Notes: generated by a model from the sequence alone, not told the origin. A stretch of 64,000 nt of DNA from Campylobacter estrildidarum (GCF_005406205.1 NZ_NXLZ01000007.1:21789-85788), one strand, 5' to 3'; numbered from the stretch's first letter, positions 8,850-16,275 are shown. Numbers and translations are program-made.

Positions 8850-8874
8850 TAGACAAAATAACGAAAGGAATACA

Positions 8875-9189
8875 ATGGGAAAATATATAGAATTAACTTC
8901 AGAAAATTTTTCACAAGCAAAAGAGGGTGTTGCTTTGGTTGATTTTTGGGCTCCTTGGTGTGGACCTTGCAGAATGCTTGCTCCGGTAATTGATGAACTT
9001 GCAAATGACTTTGATGGCAAGGCAAAAATTTGCAAAGTAAATACTGATGAACAAGGCGATTTGGCTGCCGAATTTGGAGTAAGATCTATTCCTACTTTAA
9101 TATTTTTTAAAAATGGAGAAGTTGTTGATCAGCTTGTAGGTGCTCAATCAAAACAGGCAATCACTGATAAACTTAATTCTCTACTTTAA
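8875..9189 (+). CDS. trxA: thioredoxin 1
   Basis: 104 residues, the standard length. The redox site WCGPC places Cys29 and Cys32; the cis-proline loop is RSIPT near residues 71-75. It reduces protein disulfides in the cytoplasm and is itself reduced by thioredoxin reductase, whose gene (trxB) follows after a terminator. The gap between the two holds a strong hairpin, so the two genes are expressed from separate promoters. Confidence 0.98.
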   Translation: MGKYIELTSENFSQAKEGVALVDFWAPWCGPCRMLAPVIDELANDFDGKAKICKVNTDEQGDLAAEFGVRSIPTLIFFKNGEVVDQLVGAQSKQAITDKLNSLL

Positions 9190-9193
9190 TCTT

Positions 9194-9220
9194 AAAAAGC
9201 TAGTTATATACTAGCTTTTT
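9194..9220 (+). terminator. rho-independent terminator after trxA
   Basis: A perfect 11-base inverted repeat AAAAAGCTAGT / ACTAGCTTTTT with a 5-base TATAT loop, beginning five bases after the trxA stop. The A and T flanks make it potentially bidirectional. Confidence 0.9.
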
Positions 9221-9277
9221 CTTCTTTAAATTTATACTAAATAATAATTTTTATTAACTGATATTAAGAAAAATTTT

Positions 9278-9285
9278 TATATTAT
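9278..9285 (+). promoter_or_regulatory. likely -10 region of trxB promoter
   Basis: TATATTAT at 9278-9285, about 28 bases before the trxB ATG at 9314 and with an AAGGAAA ribosome-binding site at about 9302-9308. It lies behind the trxA terminator, so trxB needs its own promoter. Confidence 0.45.
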
Positions 9286-9313
9286 GTGAAAAACAAAAAA
9301 TAAGGAAAATAAT

Positions 9314-10252
9314 ATGTTAGATTTAGCAATCATAGGTGGAGGTCCTGCTGGACTTAGTGCAGGTCTTTACGCAACTCGCGGTGGTTTAAAGAATGTAGTT
9401 ATGTTTGAAAAAGGTATGCCAGGAGGACAAATCACTTCAAGTTCTGAAATTGAAAATTATCCAGGTGTAGCACAAGTAATGGATGGAATGTCTTTTATGA
9501 CTCCTTGGAATGAACAATGTATGCGTTTTGGGCTCAAACACGAAATGGTAGGCGTGGAGCAAATTTTACAAAATCATGATAAGACTTTTACTATTAAAAT
9601 AGAAGGTGGAAAAACTCAAACAGCAAAAGCTGTAATCGTTTGCACAGGATCAGCTCCAAAAAGAGCGGGTTTTAAAGGAGAAGATGAATTTTTTGGAAAA
9701 GGTGTAAGCACATGTGCAACTTGTGATGGATTTTTTTACAAAAATAAAGAAGTAGCAGTTTTAGGTGGTGGCGATACAGCCTTAGAAGAATCTTTATATC
9801 TTGCTAATATCTGCTCTAAAGTTTATCTTATCCATCGTAGGGATGAATTTAGAGCCGCTCCTTCAACGGTTGAAAAAGTTAAGAAAAATGAAAAAATTGA
9901 ATTGATTACTAGTGCGAGTGTAGATGAGGTTTATGGCGATAAAATGGGAGTTAATGGAGTAAGAGTGAAATTAAAAGATGGAAGTATCAGGGATTTGAAA
10001 GTTCCAGGAATTTTTACTTTTGTTGGTTTAAATGTAAGAAATGAAATTTTAAAACAAGATAATGGTCAATTTTTATGTGCTATGGAAGAAGGCGGTCAAG
10101 TCAGCGTTGATCTTAAAATGCAAACAAGTATTTCAGGGCTTTTTGCTGCCGGAGATTTAAGAAAAGATGCTCCTAAGCAAGTCATTTGTGCTGCCGGAGA
10201 TGGTGCTGTAGCTGCACTTAGTGCTATGGCTTATATAGAAAGTTTGCATTAG
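9314..10252 (+). CDS. trxB: thioredoxin-disulfide reductase
   Basis: 312 residues, low-molecular-weight NADPH-dependent flavoenzyme. The FAD-binding motif GGGPAG is at residues 8-13, the redox-active CATC at Cys134-Cys137, the NADPH motif GGGDTALEE near residues 151-159, and the C-terminal FAD motif GLFAAGD near residue 277. It reduces TrxA at the expense of NADPH. It is the last gene of the leftmost + strand block; the next 2 kb is accessory. Confidence 0.97.
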   Translation: MLDLAIIGGGPAGLSAGLYATRGGLKNVVMFEKGMPGGQITSSSEIENYPGVAQVMDGMSFMTPWNEQCMRFGLKHEMVGVEQILQNHDKTFTIKIEGGKTQTAKAVIVCTGSAPKRAGFKGEDEFFGKGVSTCATCDGFFYKNKEVAVLGGGDTALEESLYLANICSKVYLIHRRDEFRAAPSTVEKVKKNEKIELITSASVDEVYGDKMGVNGVRVKLKDGSIRDLKVPGIFTFVGLNVRNEILKQDNGQFLCAMEEGGQVSVDLKMQTSISGLFAAGDLRKDAPKQVICAAGDGAVAALSAMAYIESLH

Positions 10253-10260
10253 TATCTTTT

Positions 10261-10281
10261 AGGTTAGAACTTCTCTAACCT
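10261..10281 (+). terminator. terminator after trxB
   Basis: Perfect 8-base stem AGGTTAGA / TCTAACCT with a 5-base ACTTC loop, nine bases downstream of the trxB stop. The following T tract is short, so it may be a moderate terminator. Confidence 0.7.
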
Positions 10282-10363
10282 ATTTAAATGTGTAAATTTG
10301 TTTCTAAATGTAACTTTTTCTTTTTTTAAAAAAACATTTTAAAAATTAAGTCAAAATTCATTT

Positions 10364-10369
10364 TATAAT
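10364..10369 (+). promoter_or_regulatory. -10 box for the small secreted peptide gene
   Basis: Exact TATAAT at 10364-10369 in an AT-tract context, 51 bases before the ATG at 10420; a GAAAGGG ribosome-binding site sits at about 10407-10413. Confidence 0.5.
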
Positions 10370-10419
10370 TTTTATCATTATTCATATATCAAAAATTTTA
10401 ATAATAGAAAGGGTCAAAA

Positions 10420-10551
10420 ATGAAAAAAATTATCTCAGGCTTAACAATAATTACTTCATTATCTAGCGTTGCTTTAGCAAAAATCACTGTATCTCAACAA
10501 TCTATAATTCAACCGCAAAAAGATTGTTGCCACTATTTAGGAACTTGCTAA
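10420..10551 (+). CDS. small secreted Cys-containing peptide, unknown function
   Basis: 43 codons, too short for usual gene finders. A clear Sec signal peptide (MKKIISGLTIITSLSSVALA, cleavage after ALA at residue 20) leaves a mature peptide of 23 residues that ends DCCHYLGTC, with cysteines 36, 37 and 43. It has a promoter (TATAAT 10364-10369), a GAAAGGG ribosome-binding site and its TAA overlaps the next ATG (TAATG). I do not recognise it. Metal binding or a disulfide-rich structure is possible from the Cys/His cluster, but nothing proves it. It could also be the front half of a protein split by a frameshift. Confidence 0.55.
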   Translation: MKKIISGLTIITSLSSVALAKITVSQQSIIQPQKDCCHYLGTC

Positions 10552-10769
10552 TGTTACTGAGTACACCATGTAGGGGAATAGTAGATACAAATTTTGAAAG
10601 CAAAAGAATAAATATAACTTTATCTTTAAAATTTCAAGAAAAAAACGAAAAAGCAGAAGCTAAAGATAAGAAAAAAGAAGAAATTCGCTCACAAGATAAA
10701 GACGATAGTAATTCTTTAAGTCCAAACTCTAAAAACAAAAAAGATAAACTTTTAGATATATCTGCTTAA
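10551..10769 (+). CDS. small Lys/Asp/Ser-rich protein, unknown function
   Basis: 72 residues from the ATG at 10551; AGGA at 10539-10542 sits eight bases upstream, which supports this start over the in-frame TTG at 10524. The start overlaps the preceding stop by one base, so translation is probably coupled. The N-terminal part contains a single Cys (STPCRG) and a beta-like stretch (RINITLSLKF); the C-terminal half is highly charged, rich in Lys, Glu, Asp and Ser, and likely disordered. No signal peptide of its own is obvious. I do not recognise it. Possibly the second half of one secreted protein with the upstream peptide. Confidence 0.5.
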   Translation: MLLSTPCRGIVDTNFESKRINITLSLKFQEKNEKAEAKDKKKEEIRSQDKDDSNSLSPNSKNKKDKLLDISA

Positions 10770-10792
10770 GGGTGTTTTTACACCCTATTTTT
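10769..10792 (+). terminator. rho-independent terminator
   Basis: Stem AGGGTGT / ACACCCT with a TTTT loop followed by ATTTTT, directly at the stop codon of the small charged protein. It closes the two-gene unit and separates it from the G-tract promoter region. Confidence 0.88.
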
Positions 10793-10937
10793 ATTAATTC
10801 CTAAGAAATTTCAAAATTTTTTATCCATTGCAGATACTTAAAATGATTTTATTTTTTTAACATCTTACTAATCGATTTAATAATTTTTTGCTTCTTTTTA
10901 TATTTAATAATAGTTTTAAATTTCAGCTTGAATTAAT

Positions 10938-10952
10938 GGGGGGGGGTATAAT
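10938..10952 (+). promoter_or_regulatory. G9 tract abutting a TATAAT -10 box (putative phase-variable promoter)
   Basis: Nine consecutive G at 10938-10946 are followed with no gap by TATAAT at 10947-10952, 26 bases before the Pmp3-like ATG at 10979. G/C homopolymers of this length are the classic slippage sites of Campylobacter. Here the tract falls in the promoter spacer, not in a gene, so length change would alter the region just upstream of the -10 box. Confidence 0.6.
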
Positions 10953-10978
10953 AGCATTTAATTTTTTAAGGAGAAAAA

Positions 10979-11182
10979 ATGAGGCTAATCATTTGTATTT
11001 TATTGCCTTGGCTAGGATTTTTTACTATAGGAAGACCTTTTGCAGCTATTATATGTCTTATCTTGCAAATTACTCTTATAGGCTGGTTACCTGCTATGAT
11101 TTGGGCTGTGTATGCTCTTAGTCAATACAAAACAGATCAAAAAATTGCAAAAATTTTAAAAGAACAAAATAGGGGGATTTAA
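10979..11182 (+). CDS. YqaE/Pmp3-like small membrane protein
   Basis: 67 residues, start supported by the AAGGAGA ribosome-binding site about seven bases upstream. Two hydrophobic segments (about residues 3-16 and 20-48) with GRPFAAIICLILQITLIGWLPAMIWAVYAL resemble the Pmp3/YqaE family of two-helix membrane proteins. A basic cytoplasmic tail follows (KTDQKIAKILKEQ). In bacteria such genes are often carried on mobile elements. It sits just downstream of the G9 tract promoter and its stop overlaps the next start. Confidence 0.65.
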   Translation: MRLIICILLPWLGFFTIGRPFAAIICLILQITLIGWLPAMIWAVYALSQYKTDQKIAKILKEQNRGI

Positions 11183-11505
11183 TGAAATATATTTTATATA
11201 TTTTTCTAGTTTTTATTTTAGGTGCTTGTTATCAAAAAGGCTTAGAGGTTAATCAAGGTAAATTAAATTCTATTGTTATAGGCAAAAGCACACAAGAAGA
11301 TGTGGAAAAAATCATAGGCTATCCTGTAAGAAAAACAAGTTTGGGCAATAAAGAAGTATGGTATTATGACTTTACTAGAATTTCTTCATTTCCTGGATTT
11401 GATAAAGACGAAAGCACAGTTTTTGAATTTAACAAAAAAGGTGTGGTGGTCAAGAAATATAAAACTACAGGTTCTGGAAATTCAAATCCTTTATTAGGTA
11501 GATAA
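11182..11505 (+). CDS. BamE/SmpA-like lipoprotein
   Basis: 107 residues. The lipobox LGAC has its cysteine at residue 16, so the product should be an outer- or inner-membrane lipoprotein. The mature part has the SmpA/OmlA (BamE-like) pattern: IVIGKSTQEDVEKIIGYPVRK followed by EVWYYDF and a beta segment STVFEFNKKGVV. The start overlaps the Pmp3-like stop (TAATG). BamE-like lipoproteins in isolation from other Bam genes are often encoded on plasmids and transfer islands; given the VirB6-like fragment downstream I think this one is of that type. Confidence 0.65.
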   Translation: MKYILYIFLVFILGACYQKGLEVNQGKLNSIVIGKSTQEDVEKIIGYPVRKTSLGNKEVWYYDFTRISSFPGFDKDESTVFEFNKKGVVVKKYKTTGSGNSNPLLGR

Positions 11506-11510
11506 AATAA

Positions 11511-11765
11511 ACAAAACCTTCTAAAGAAAATCAAAATGTAATCCCTTTAAATGAAAGAGGATTTACTACAAAAGAAGAATTTAGAAAGAGAAGCGATCTT
11601 TACTCTAAAAGTAAAAAGGTTTTTATAGAAAAGGAAGAAATTGTCAATAAAAACAATAAATTATTTAGAGTAAAGACCCAAACATCAATCAGTCCTGATG
11701 GAGAAGAAGAAATCATCAAGACTGAAACATACCAAATTACTAGACAAAGGAAAGAAAATGAAAAA
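11511..11765 (+). pseudogene. start-less reading frame, probable 5'-truncated gene remnant
   Basis: From the TAA at 11508-11510 the frame is open for about 85 codons with normal, protein-like composition (for example VIPLNERGFTTKEEF and TQTSISPDGEEEI), but it has no ATG, GTG or TTG until 11766, where it runs straight into the next lipoprotein. The most economical reading is the 3' part of a gene whose 5' end was lost. I do not recognise the family; the context suggests a type IV secretion or plasmid protein. Confidence 0.45.
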
Positions 11766-12152
11766 ATGTTATTTGCAATAGTTGCAGTATTTTTTATTGC
11801 TTGTGGAAATGGAGATAAACTTGTTAAATTTGAATACGAAAAAGGAGACAATAAGGAATTATTTGAAAAAGCAAGTAATCTTGTTAAAGAAAAATATCCT
11901 GATTATAATCTTTATTCTTTTAAATCGCTTAAAACAATGAAAAGTATTGAAAATGCAAAAGAATTATATGATCGTTGGCAACAGATAGATGCTATGGGTT
12001 CTATTTTTGGTAGTAAATCTTCAAGTTATATAAAAAATATTTTACTAGAAAAAAATGGAGAGTATAAATTAATAAGAATAAGTTGTTATGATGCAAGACA
12101 TACTTCATTAAAACGTATAGACTGCGAAATAGATGAATTAAAAATGAAATAA
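11766..12152 (+). pseudogene. lipoprotein gene with a probable A-run frameshift at its start
   Basis: The longest frame starts at 11766 (128 residues) with the lipobox IAC at about residues 14-16. However, the good ribosome-binding site AGGA (11748-11751) is placed for the ATG at 11758, which reads only seven codons before a stop. One more A in the six-A run 11761-11766 would give MKKMLFAIVAVFFIAC, a textbook lipoprotein start. So this copy seems off by one base. It could be translated weakly from 11766, or switch by slippage. The mature part is charged with two cysteines near the end (ISCYD, IDCEID). Unknown family; its place before a VirB6-like fragment would fit an entry-exclusion-type lipoprotein, which is inference. 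Confidence 0.5.
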
Positions 12153-12176
12153 TAGTCTATAAAAAGAAAGAAAAAA

Positions 12177-12377
12177 ATGGACGAAGTAAAATTATCTTCA
12201 AACTGGATAGATAGTATAAGTTATACAATAGAAAATGCAGTATCTCCTATGTTTCAAAAAATGTTTCAAGGCGTTCATAACGCCTTGTTTAGTGGAATGG
12301 GAGCTAGTATTTTTGCAATCTATTGTATTATATGGCTTTTAAAACAAACGCAAAAATTAATTTTTAATGAAAGTTAA
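12177..12377 (+). pseudogene. VirB6/TrbL-like N-terminal fragment
   Basis: 66 residues: an N-terminal amphipathic part (SSNWIDSISYTIENAVSPMFQKMF) and one hydrophobic helix (about residues 37-55, GMGASIFAIYCIIWLL). This is the pattern of the first 60-70 residues of VirB6/TrbL channel proteins, which are normally 300 or more residues with several helices. Translation ends at 12375-12377, inside the 3' end of the convergent DASS transporter gene, so the rest of the gene appears to have been lost at a recombination junction near 12364. Start has AAAGAAAG upstream. Alternative: a genuine small membrane protein. Confidence 0.5.
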
Positions 12378-13821
12378 GATGAGGCATTATAAATCCGATC
12401 CAAGGAATTCCTACAAGAAAATAAATTGCCATGTAAATTACAGCAAATATTCCACCCAATAAGAAAAATTGAGGCCCTTTGATATAATTACTTCCAAACC
12501 ATAAAGGAGAACAACCTGTTCCATAAGGAGTGATAATACCCATAAAGCCCATTGGTAAAGTAAGTATTAGCATAATTTGTGCTGGATTTCCACCTTCAAT
12601 CGAGCTAGCTAAAGATACAAAAACAGCAATGATGGCTGTTACATAAGCAGTTCCTGAGGCAAAGAAATATCTAAGCCAAGAAAATAACATCAAAAGTAAA
12701 ATCGTAGCCATAAATGGCTCAAATCCTGAAAGTCTATGCCCTAAAGAATTAGCTAAATAATCTAAAAAACCGACATTTTTAAGCCCACCTGCCATTGTAA
12801 CAAGGGTAGCAAACCACACAAGAGTATTCCAAGCTGGTTTATTGCCTAAAAAATCTTGCCAAGTGATTATTTTGCAAGCTATCATTAAAATGATCATGAT
12901 TAAAGCTGTAGTTGTAGCATTGATTTTAAAAAAGCTTGATCCAACCCAAAGTATAAGTCCAATAAAAGCTATAAGGAGCATAAAAATTTGAGAAGTAGGC
13001 ATTTTTCCTAAAGCTTGATATTTTTCTTTTGCCCAAATTGCTATTTCTTTAGAACCTTTAACTTCTGGTGGGTATATGAAATATCCCAAAATTGGAGTAA
13101 TAACAAAAAGTATTAATCCTACTGGCAAAAAGGCTAAAAACCAACTAAGCCAATCCACAACAGCAACTCCATTTTTAGAGATTAAGGAAAGTGCAAGTGG
13201 ATTTGGAGCCTGACCTGTAAGAAAAATTGAACTTGTAATACAAGAACTTGCTAAACCCATCCATACAAGATAGGCACCAATTTTTCTAGGATTTTTATCC
13301 GCATAACTTTCAAACATAGGAGCGATATTGGTTACTATAGGATAAACAGTTCCACCACTTCTTGCAGCATTACTAGGAATAAAAGGAGCTAAAACTAAAT
13401 CCACTATAGCAATAGCATAACCTAAACCCAAAGTTGATTTTCCAAGCTTTGAAACAAGATAAAGAGCTAATCTTTCACCTAGTCCTGTTTTTGAAAAACC
13501 AAGCCCTATGGTAAAAGCAGCAAAAATAAGCCAAACTACAGAATCAGAGAAACCTGATAGTCCCCATTTTATAGCAACTGAATCTTTAATGATAGTATCT
13601 ATATTACCCGATCCAGCAGGGCCAACCTTAAACACAACAGCTAAAGTGACTGCGATAACTCCGATTAACGCTGGTGCAATTGGTTCTAAAATCAAACCAA
13701 TAATAAGACCTATAAAAATACTAAAATAAAGCCAAGCATTGGGATTTAAGCCTTCAGGCACTGGAATTAAATAAGTAAATATCCCAACAATCAAAGGTGC
13801 TAAAAGTTTTGCATAAAACAT
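12364..13821 (-). CDS. DASS-family dicarboxylate/anion symporter (CitT/YbhI-like)
   Basis: 485 residues, about twelve transmembrane helices, matching the length of CitT/YbhI-type DASS carriers. Diagnostic blocks are PSNAARSGGTVYPI near residues 149-162, TGQAPNPLAL near residues 204-213, and ITPYGTGCSPLWFGSNYI near residues 440-457. These proteins import or exchange C4-dicarboxylates, 2-oxoglutarate or citrate with sodium or by antiport; the exact substrate is not decidable. The 3' end overlaps the truncated VirB6-like fragment by 14 bases. The ribosome-binding site AAAAAGGAT and a TATAAT box lie upstream. It may support growth on organic acids, the main carbon source of Campylobacter. Confidence 0.85.
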   Translation of the reverse strand: MFYAKLLAPLIVGIFTYLIPVPEGLNPNAWLYFSIFIGLIIGLILEPIAPALIGVIAVTLAVVFKVGPAGSGNIDTIIKDSVAIKWGLSGFSDSVVWLIFAAFTIGLGFSKTGLGERLALYLVSKLGKSTLGLGYAIAIVDLVLAPFIPSNAARSGGTVYPIVTNIAPMFESYADKNPRKIGAYLVWMGLASSCITSSIFLTGQAPNPLALSLISKNGVAVVDWLSWFLAFLPVGLILFVITPILGYFIYPPEVKGSKEIAIWAKEKYQALGKMPTSQIFMLLIAFIGLILWVGSSFFKINATTTALIMIILMIACKIITWQDFLGNKPAWNTLVWFATLVTMAGGLKNVGFLDYLANSLGHRLSGFEPFMATILLLMLFSWLRYFFASGTAYVTAIIAVFVSLASSIEGGNPAQIMLILTLPMGFMGIITPYGTGCSPLWFGSNYIKGPQFFLLGGIFAVIYMAIYFLVGIPWIGFIMPHLNFH

Positions 13822-13850
13822 AATCGATCCTTTTTAGAATATAAAAACAA

Positions 13851-13856
13851 ATTATA
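13851..13856 (-). promoter_or_regulatory. -10 box of the DASS transporter gene
   Basis: TATAAT on the minus strand at 13851-13856, 30 bases upstream of the start codon, in the 104-base gap to ybeY. No other structure is seen in that gap. Confidence 0.55.
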
Positions 13857-13925
13857 CTTTAGAAATCTTATATTAAATTTTAAATAAATAAATTCTTTAT
13901 AAATAATTGAATTGAAATTAATTGT

Positions 13926-14330
13926 TTAATTAAGAGTTCTAATAATCAAACTCGTAGGCAATTTAAAATGTTTTATAAGTTCTTCTTCTTTTTTTCTCAT
14001 TTCTCCATTATCTTTCTCGTGATCAAAACCTAGCAAATGAAGCATAGCGTGGATAAATAACAAACTTATTTCTTCTTCATAACTATGTCCAAACTCTTCC
14101 GCCTTTTCTTTAGCTAATTCTGTATTAATAACTATAGAACCTAAAGGAATATTTTCGTCTATATTTTCAAGTGGAAAGGATAAAACATCAGTTGTTTTGT
14201 TTTGATTTCTTTGACTGAGGTTAATTTCTTGCATTTCTTGGTTATTTACAAAAACAAGTTCTATATCTTTTGGACTTAAAAAATTAGCTATTTTTTCTAA
14301 AAAATCATATTTTTCATCGCTAAGTATCAT
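13926..14330 (-). CDS. ybeY: endoribonuclease YbeY
   Basis: 134 residues. The metal-binding motif HxxxHxxxxxH is at His94, His98 and His104 ([11 protein letters not shown]), and the N-terminal region has the family [26 protein letters not shown] block (positions 29-54). YbeY is a single-strand RNase acting in 16S rRNA 3' maturation and ribosome quality control. The start overlaps the recO-like stop by four bases (ATGA), so both are translated from one mRNA. Equivalent to Cj0121. Confidence 0.93.
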   Translation of the reverse strand: MILSDEKYDFLEKIANFLSPKDIELVFVNNQEMQEINLSQRNQNKTTDVLSFPLENIDENIPLGSIVINTELAKEKAEEFGHSYEEEISLLFIHAMLHLLGFDHEKDNGEMRKKEEELIKHFKLPTSLIIRTLN

Positions 14331-14941
14331 AAACCTTCCTTGATTAAATTATATAAATTTTGTATTTCCTCATCGTTAAAAATTCCGCAATTTTTATTAT
14401 CATAAAAGTCTTTAATCTTTTTTTCTTCAAAATTATAACCTAAAGCACAATGATTATGCGAAGGTAAAAAAGCCCTTATTAAAGTGATATCATTTTGAAT
14501 TTTTTCATCACAAGAAAAGCAAATAAAATCTTTACGCAATCTACCTTCAAATTCCAAAATTTTAAGATAAGCATCAATAATAACACGTTTAGGGTTTTGT
14601 TTTTCAAAACGTTTTACACAATCTTCTAAGAGTAAAAAATAAAATTTTTCAAGTGTCTCAGCGTCCTTTAAATGCTGAAATAAAAGACGAATAAATTCTT
14701 GCCAAATAAACATTTTATCCCTTTGCATAATCCAAGTAAAATTTAAATGCAAAACATCTTTAAGTCTTGGTAGAAAACTCGGATTTTCTTCTAAAGCAAA
14801 ATCGATCTTATAACCATTTAAAATACTAGAATGCCTTAATCCATAAAAACGATAGGTTTTTATAAGCATTTTTGGGCTTAATATATAGACAATTAAATCC
14901 TCATCTTTTACTTTTTGTGTATGGAGTATAAAGCCTTGCAT
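14327..14941 (-). CDS. recO: RecO-like DNA repair protein
   Basis: 204 residues, similar in size to the short RecO proteins of epsilonproteobacteria. The N-terminus ([21 protein letters not shown]) resembles the RecO OB fold start, the middle is helical, and a CFSCDEKI half zinc-finger lies near residues 142-149 with CALG further on. RecO loads RecA with RecR during recombinational repair. Divergence in this group is high, so the assignment is by size, layout and gene order (Cj0120) more than by strong motifs. Confidence 0.65.
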   Translation of the reverse strand: MQGFILHTQKVKDEDLIVYILSPKMLIKTYRFYGLRHSSILNGYKIDFALEENPSFLPRLKDVLHLNFTWIMQRDKMFIWQEFIRLLFQHLKDAETLEKFYFLLLEDCVKRFEKQNPKRVIIDAYLKILEFEGRLRKDFICFSCDEKIQNDITLIRAFLPSHNHCALGYNFEEKKIKDFYDNKNCGIFNDEEIQNLYNLIKEGL

Positions 14942-14981
14942 ATTTTCCTTTGATAAAACATATCTATTTTTTAGAAATTGT

Positions 14982-14987
14982 ATTATA
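14982..14987 (-). promoter_or_regulatory. -10 box of recO-ybeY
   Basis: TATAAT on the minus strand at 14982-14987, about 40 bases before the recO-like start at 14941; AAAGGAA ribosome-binding site lies at about 14945-14951. The remaining gap to 15137 is AT-rich with no gene. Confidence 0.5.
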
Positions 14988-15115
14988 AAATTTAAACCTT
15001 AAACAAATAAGATCTATTTTTTATAAATTCAATGTCTTTTAAATTAACATTTTTAAAGAGAATGAGAAATTTTATAGTTAAGAATTGTGAAAATATAAAA
15101 CTAGATAATTAGGCC

Positions 15116-15132
15116 AAGGTGAAATTTACCTT
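15116..15132 (-). terminator. weak hairpin after the 15138-15632 gene
   Basis: AAGGT / ACCTT with a 7-base GAAATTT spacer, just past the stop of the minus-strand gene. There is no T tract after it on the minus strand, so the terminator call is tentative. Confidence 0.3.
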
Positions 15133-15137
15133 AGTCG

Positions 15138-15632
15138 TTAAATAGCATTTAATAAATCTTTTAAAAGATTTTGCGAAACTTCTATAGATTCTAAACGCGT
15201 AAAACCTATACTTGGATCTATATCCCCATCAAATTTTTTAGATTCTTCTAAAATTTTGAGGCCTATAGCCAAATTGCTTCCAAATTCTTGTCCTTCTTCA
15301 GACATTATTTCATTTCGACTTTCTTGCCAACCGCTTGTGTTAAAGTCTTTAATGTCATTTACGCCTTGCTTTTGCATAGCTTCATTTAAAGATTGATTGA
15401 TGGTAGCAGAGAAAAGCTGAAATCCTATAGCACCATATTTATCCGCTTCTTCTTTACTTGAAGCGTGTATAGCTTTATCATAAGCATAATCTATAACATC
15501 TTCCATATTTTTAATATTACCATTTTCTACTTGTTCTTTAGCATCTGAATAATCTAAACCATAGTTATCATTTTTCTTTTGAGCAAAACTAGAAGAATAA
15601 TAACTTTGAGAATTTAAATAATTTATTTGCAT
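15138..15632 (-). CDS. hypothetical soluble protein
   Basis: 164 residues from the ATG at 15632, chosen because the upstream in-frame ATG at 15647 contains the ribosome-binding site (AAAGGAG) for this one. No signal peptide, membrane helix or known motif. The sequence begins QINYLNSQSYYSS and is acidic, helical and rich in Asp, Glu, Ser and Asn, ending with SQNLLKDLLNAI. It has its own promoter (TATAAT at 15659-15664). The N-terminus resembles the short motif found in some flagellar or secreted Campylobacter proteins, but I would not assign a function. Likely Cj0122-like. Confidence 0.65.
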   Translation of the reverse strand: MQINYLNSQSYYSSSFAQKKNDNYGLDYSDAKEQVENGNIKNMEDVIDYAYDKAIHASSKEEADKYGAIGFQLFSATINQSLNEAMQKQGVNDIKDFNTSGWQESRNEIMSEEGQEFGSNLAIGLKILEESKKFDGDIDPSIGFTRLESIEVSQNLLKDLLNAI

Positions 15633-15658
15633 GTTTTCTCCTTTCATTGAATTTAGAG

Positions 15659-15664
15659 ATTATA
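15659..15664 (-). promoter_or_regulatory. -10 box of the hypothetical gene at 15138-15632
   Basis: TATAAT on the minus strand at 15659-15664, 26 bases before the chosen start, with AAAGGAG in between. Confidence 0.55.
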
Positions 15665-15743
15665 CTCTGAAATTTATAAGCAATTTTTGTTCCATTATTT
15701 TTAAAGATTGATTTATTATGAAAACTATTTAAAAATTTAATTA

Positions 15744-16265
15744 TTAGATTATCTCGACACCATAACTTTTAAGTAAAGAAAAAGCTGAATTTTCCAAATT
15801 TTCATCAAAACTTGCTGTAGAATTTTGATATAAGATAATCTTAGAATCAGGTTTTGCACTAAAAGCTAAGATTATATTAAAAAATACACAAATATGTGAA
15901 ACAAGACCACAAAAATAGATTTCTTTATATTGACTTTGATTGATAAAATTGGCAAATTCTAAACTTCCAAAAGTATTTTTATAAAAAATTTTATGGGATT
16001 TTTGTAAAAAAGTTTGAATTTCGCTTGGCATTTGCCAACCAAAAGTATCTTTGATACAATGCTTTATAGGTAAATTTAACCCTTCTTTACTTTTTAAATA
16101 ATTTTGATCGTGTGTGTCACAAGTAACAAGCAAATGTGTGGTATTAAAATCAATTTTATTTAAACGTTTAAGAATATTTTGTTTGATTTCTAAAGCTTTT
16201 TTAAAACCTAAGCTTCCGTTGATAAAATCGTTCTGATAATCAACAATAACAAAGGCTTTTTCCAT
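15744..16265 (-). CDS. isochorismatase-family amidase (nicotinamidase-like)
   Basis: 173 residues. The Asp-Lys-Cys catalytic triad of the family is visible: Asp9 (VIVDYQNDF), Lys96 (YKNTFGS) and Cys126 (GLVSHICV). Likely metal ligands are Asp50 and His52 (CDTHD) and His69 (KHC). The GSLGF and KHCIKDTFGWQ blocks resemble nicotinamidase PncA, which deamidates nicotinamide for NAD salvage, but PncA normally has a second His two residues on in its DxHxxxH motif. The last gene of the run with the TtcA-like and mtnN genes. Equivalent to Cj0119. Confidence 0.75.
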   Translation of the reverse strand: MEKAFVIVDYQNDFINGSLGFKKALEIKQNILKRLNKIDFNTTHLLVTCDTHDQNYLKSKEGLNLPIKHCIKDTFGWQMPSEIQTFLQKSHKIFYKNTFGSLEFANFINQSQYKEIYFCGLVSHICVFFNIILAFSAKPDSKIILYQNSTASFDENLENSAFSLLKSYGVEII

Positions 16266-16275
16266 ATAAATTTTT

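Noticed and set aside
10888..11121. A 77-codon frame that starts at 10888 and crosses the G9 tract
   Set aside because: It has no ribosome-binding site, its composition after the tract is out-of-frame reading of the Pmp3-like gene, and the real gene at 10979 has a good Shine-Dalgarno site. Kept only as part of the G-tract finding.
10260..12377. Prophage or integrative element with attachment sites
   Set aside because: No integrase, recombinase, direct repeat pair or tRNA gene is visible at the edges, so only a remnant can be claimed.
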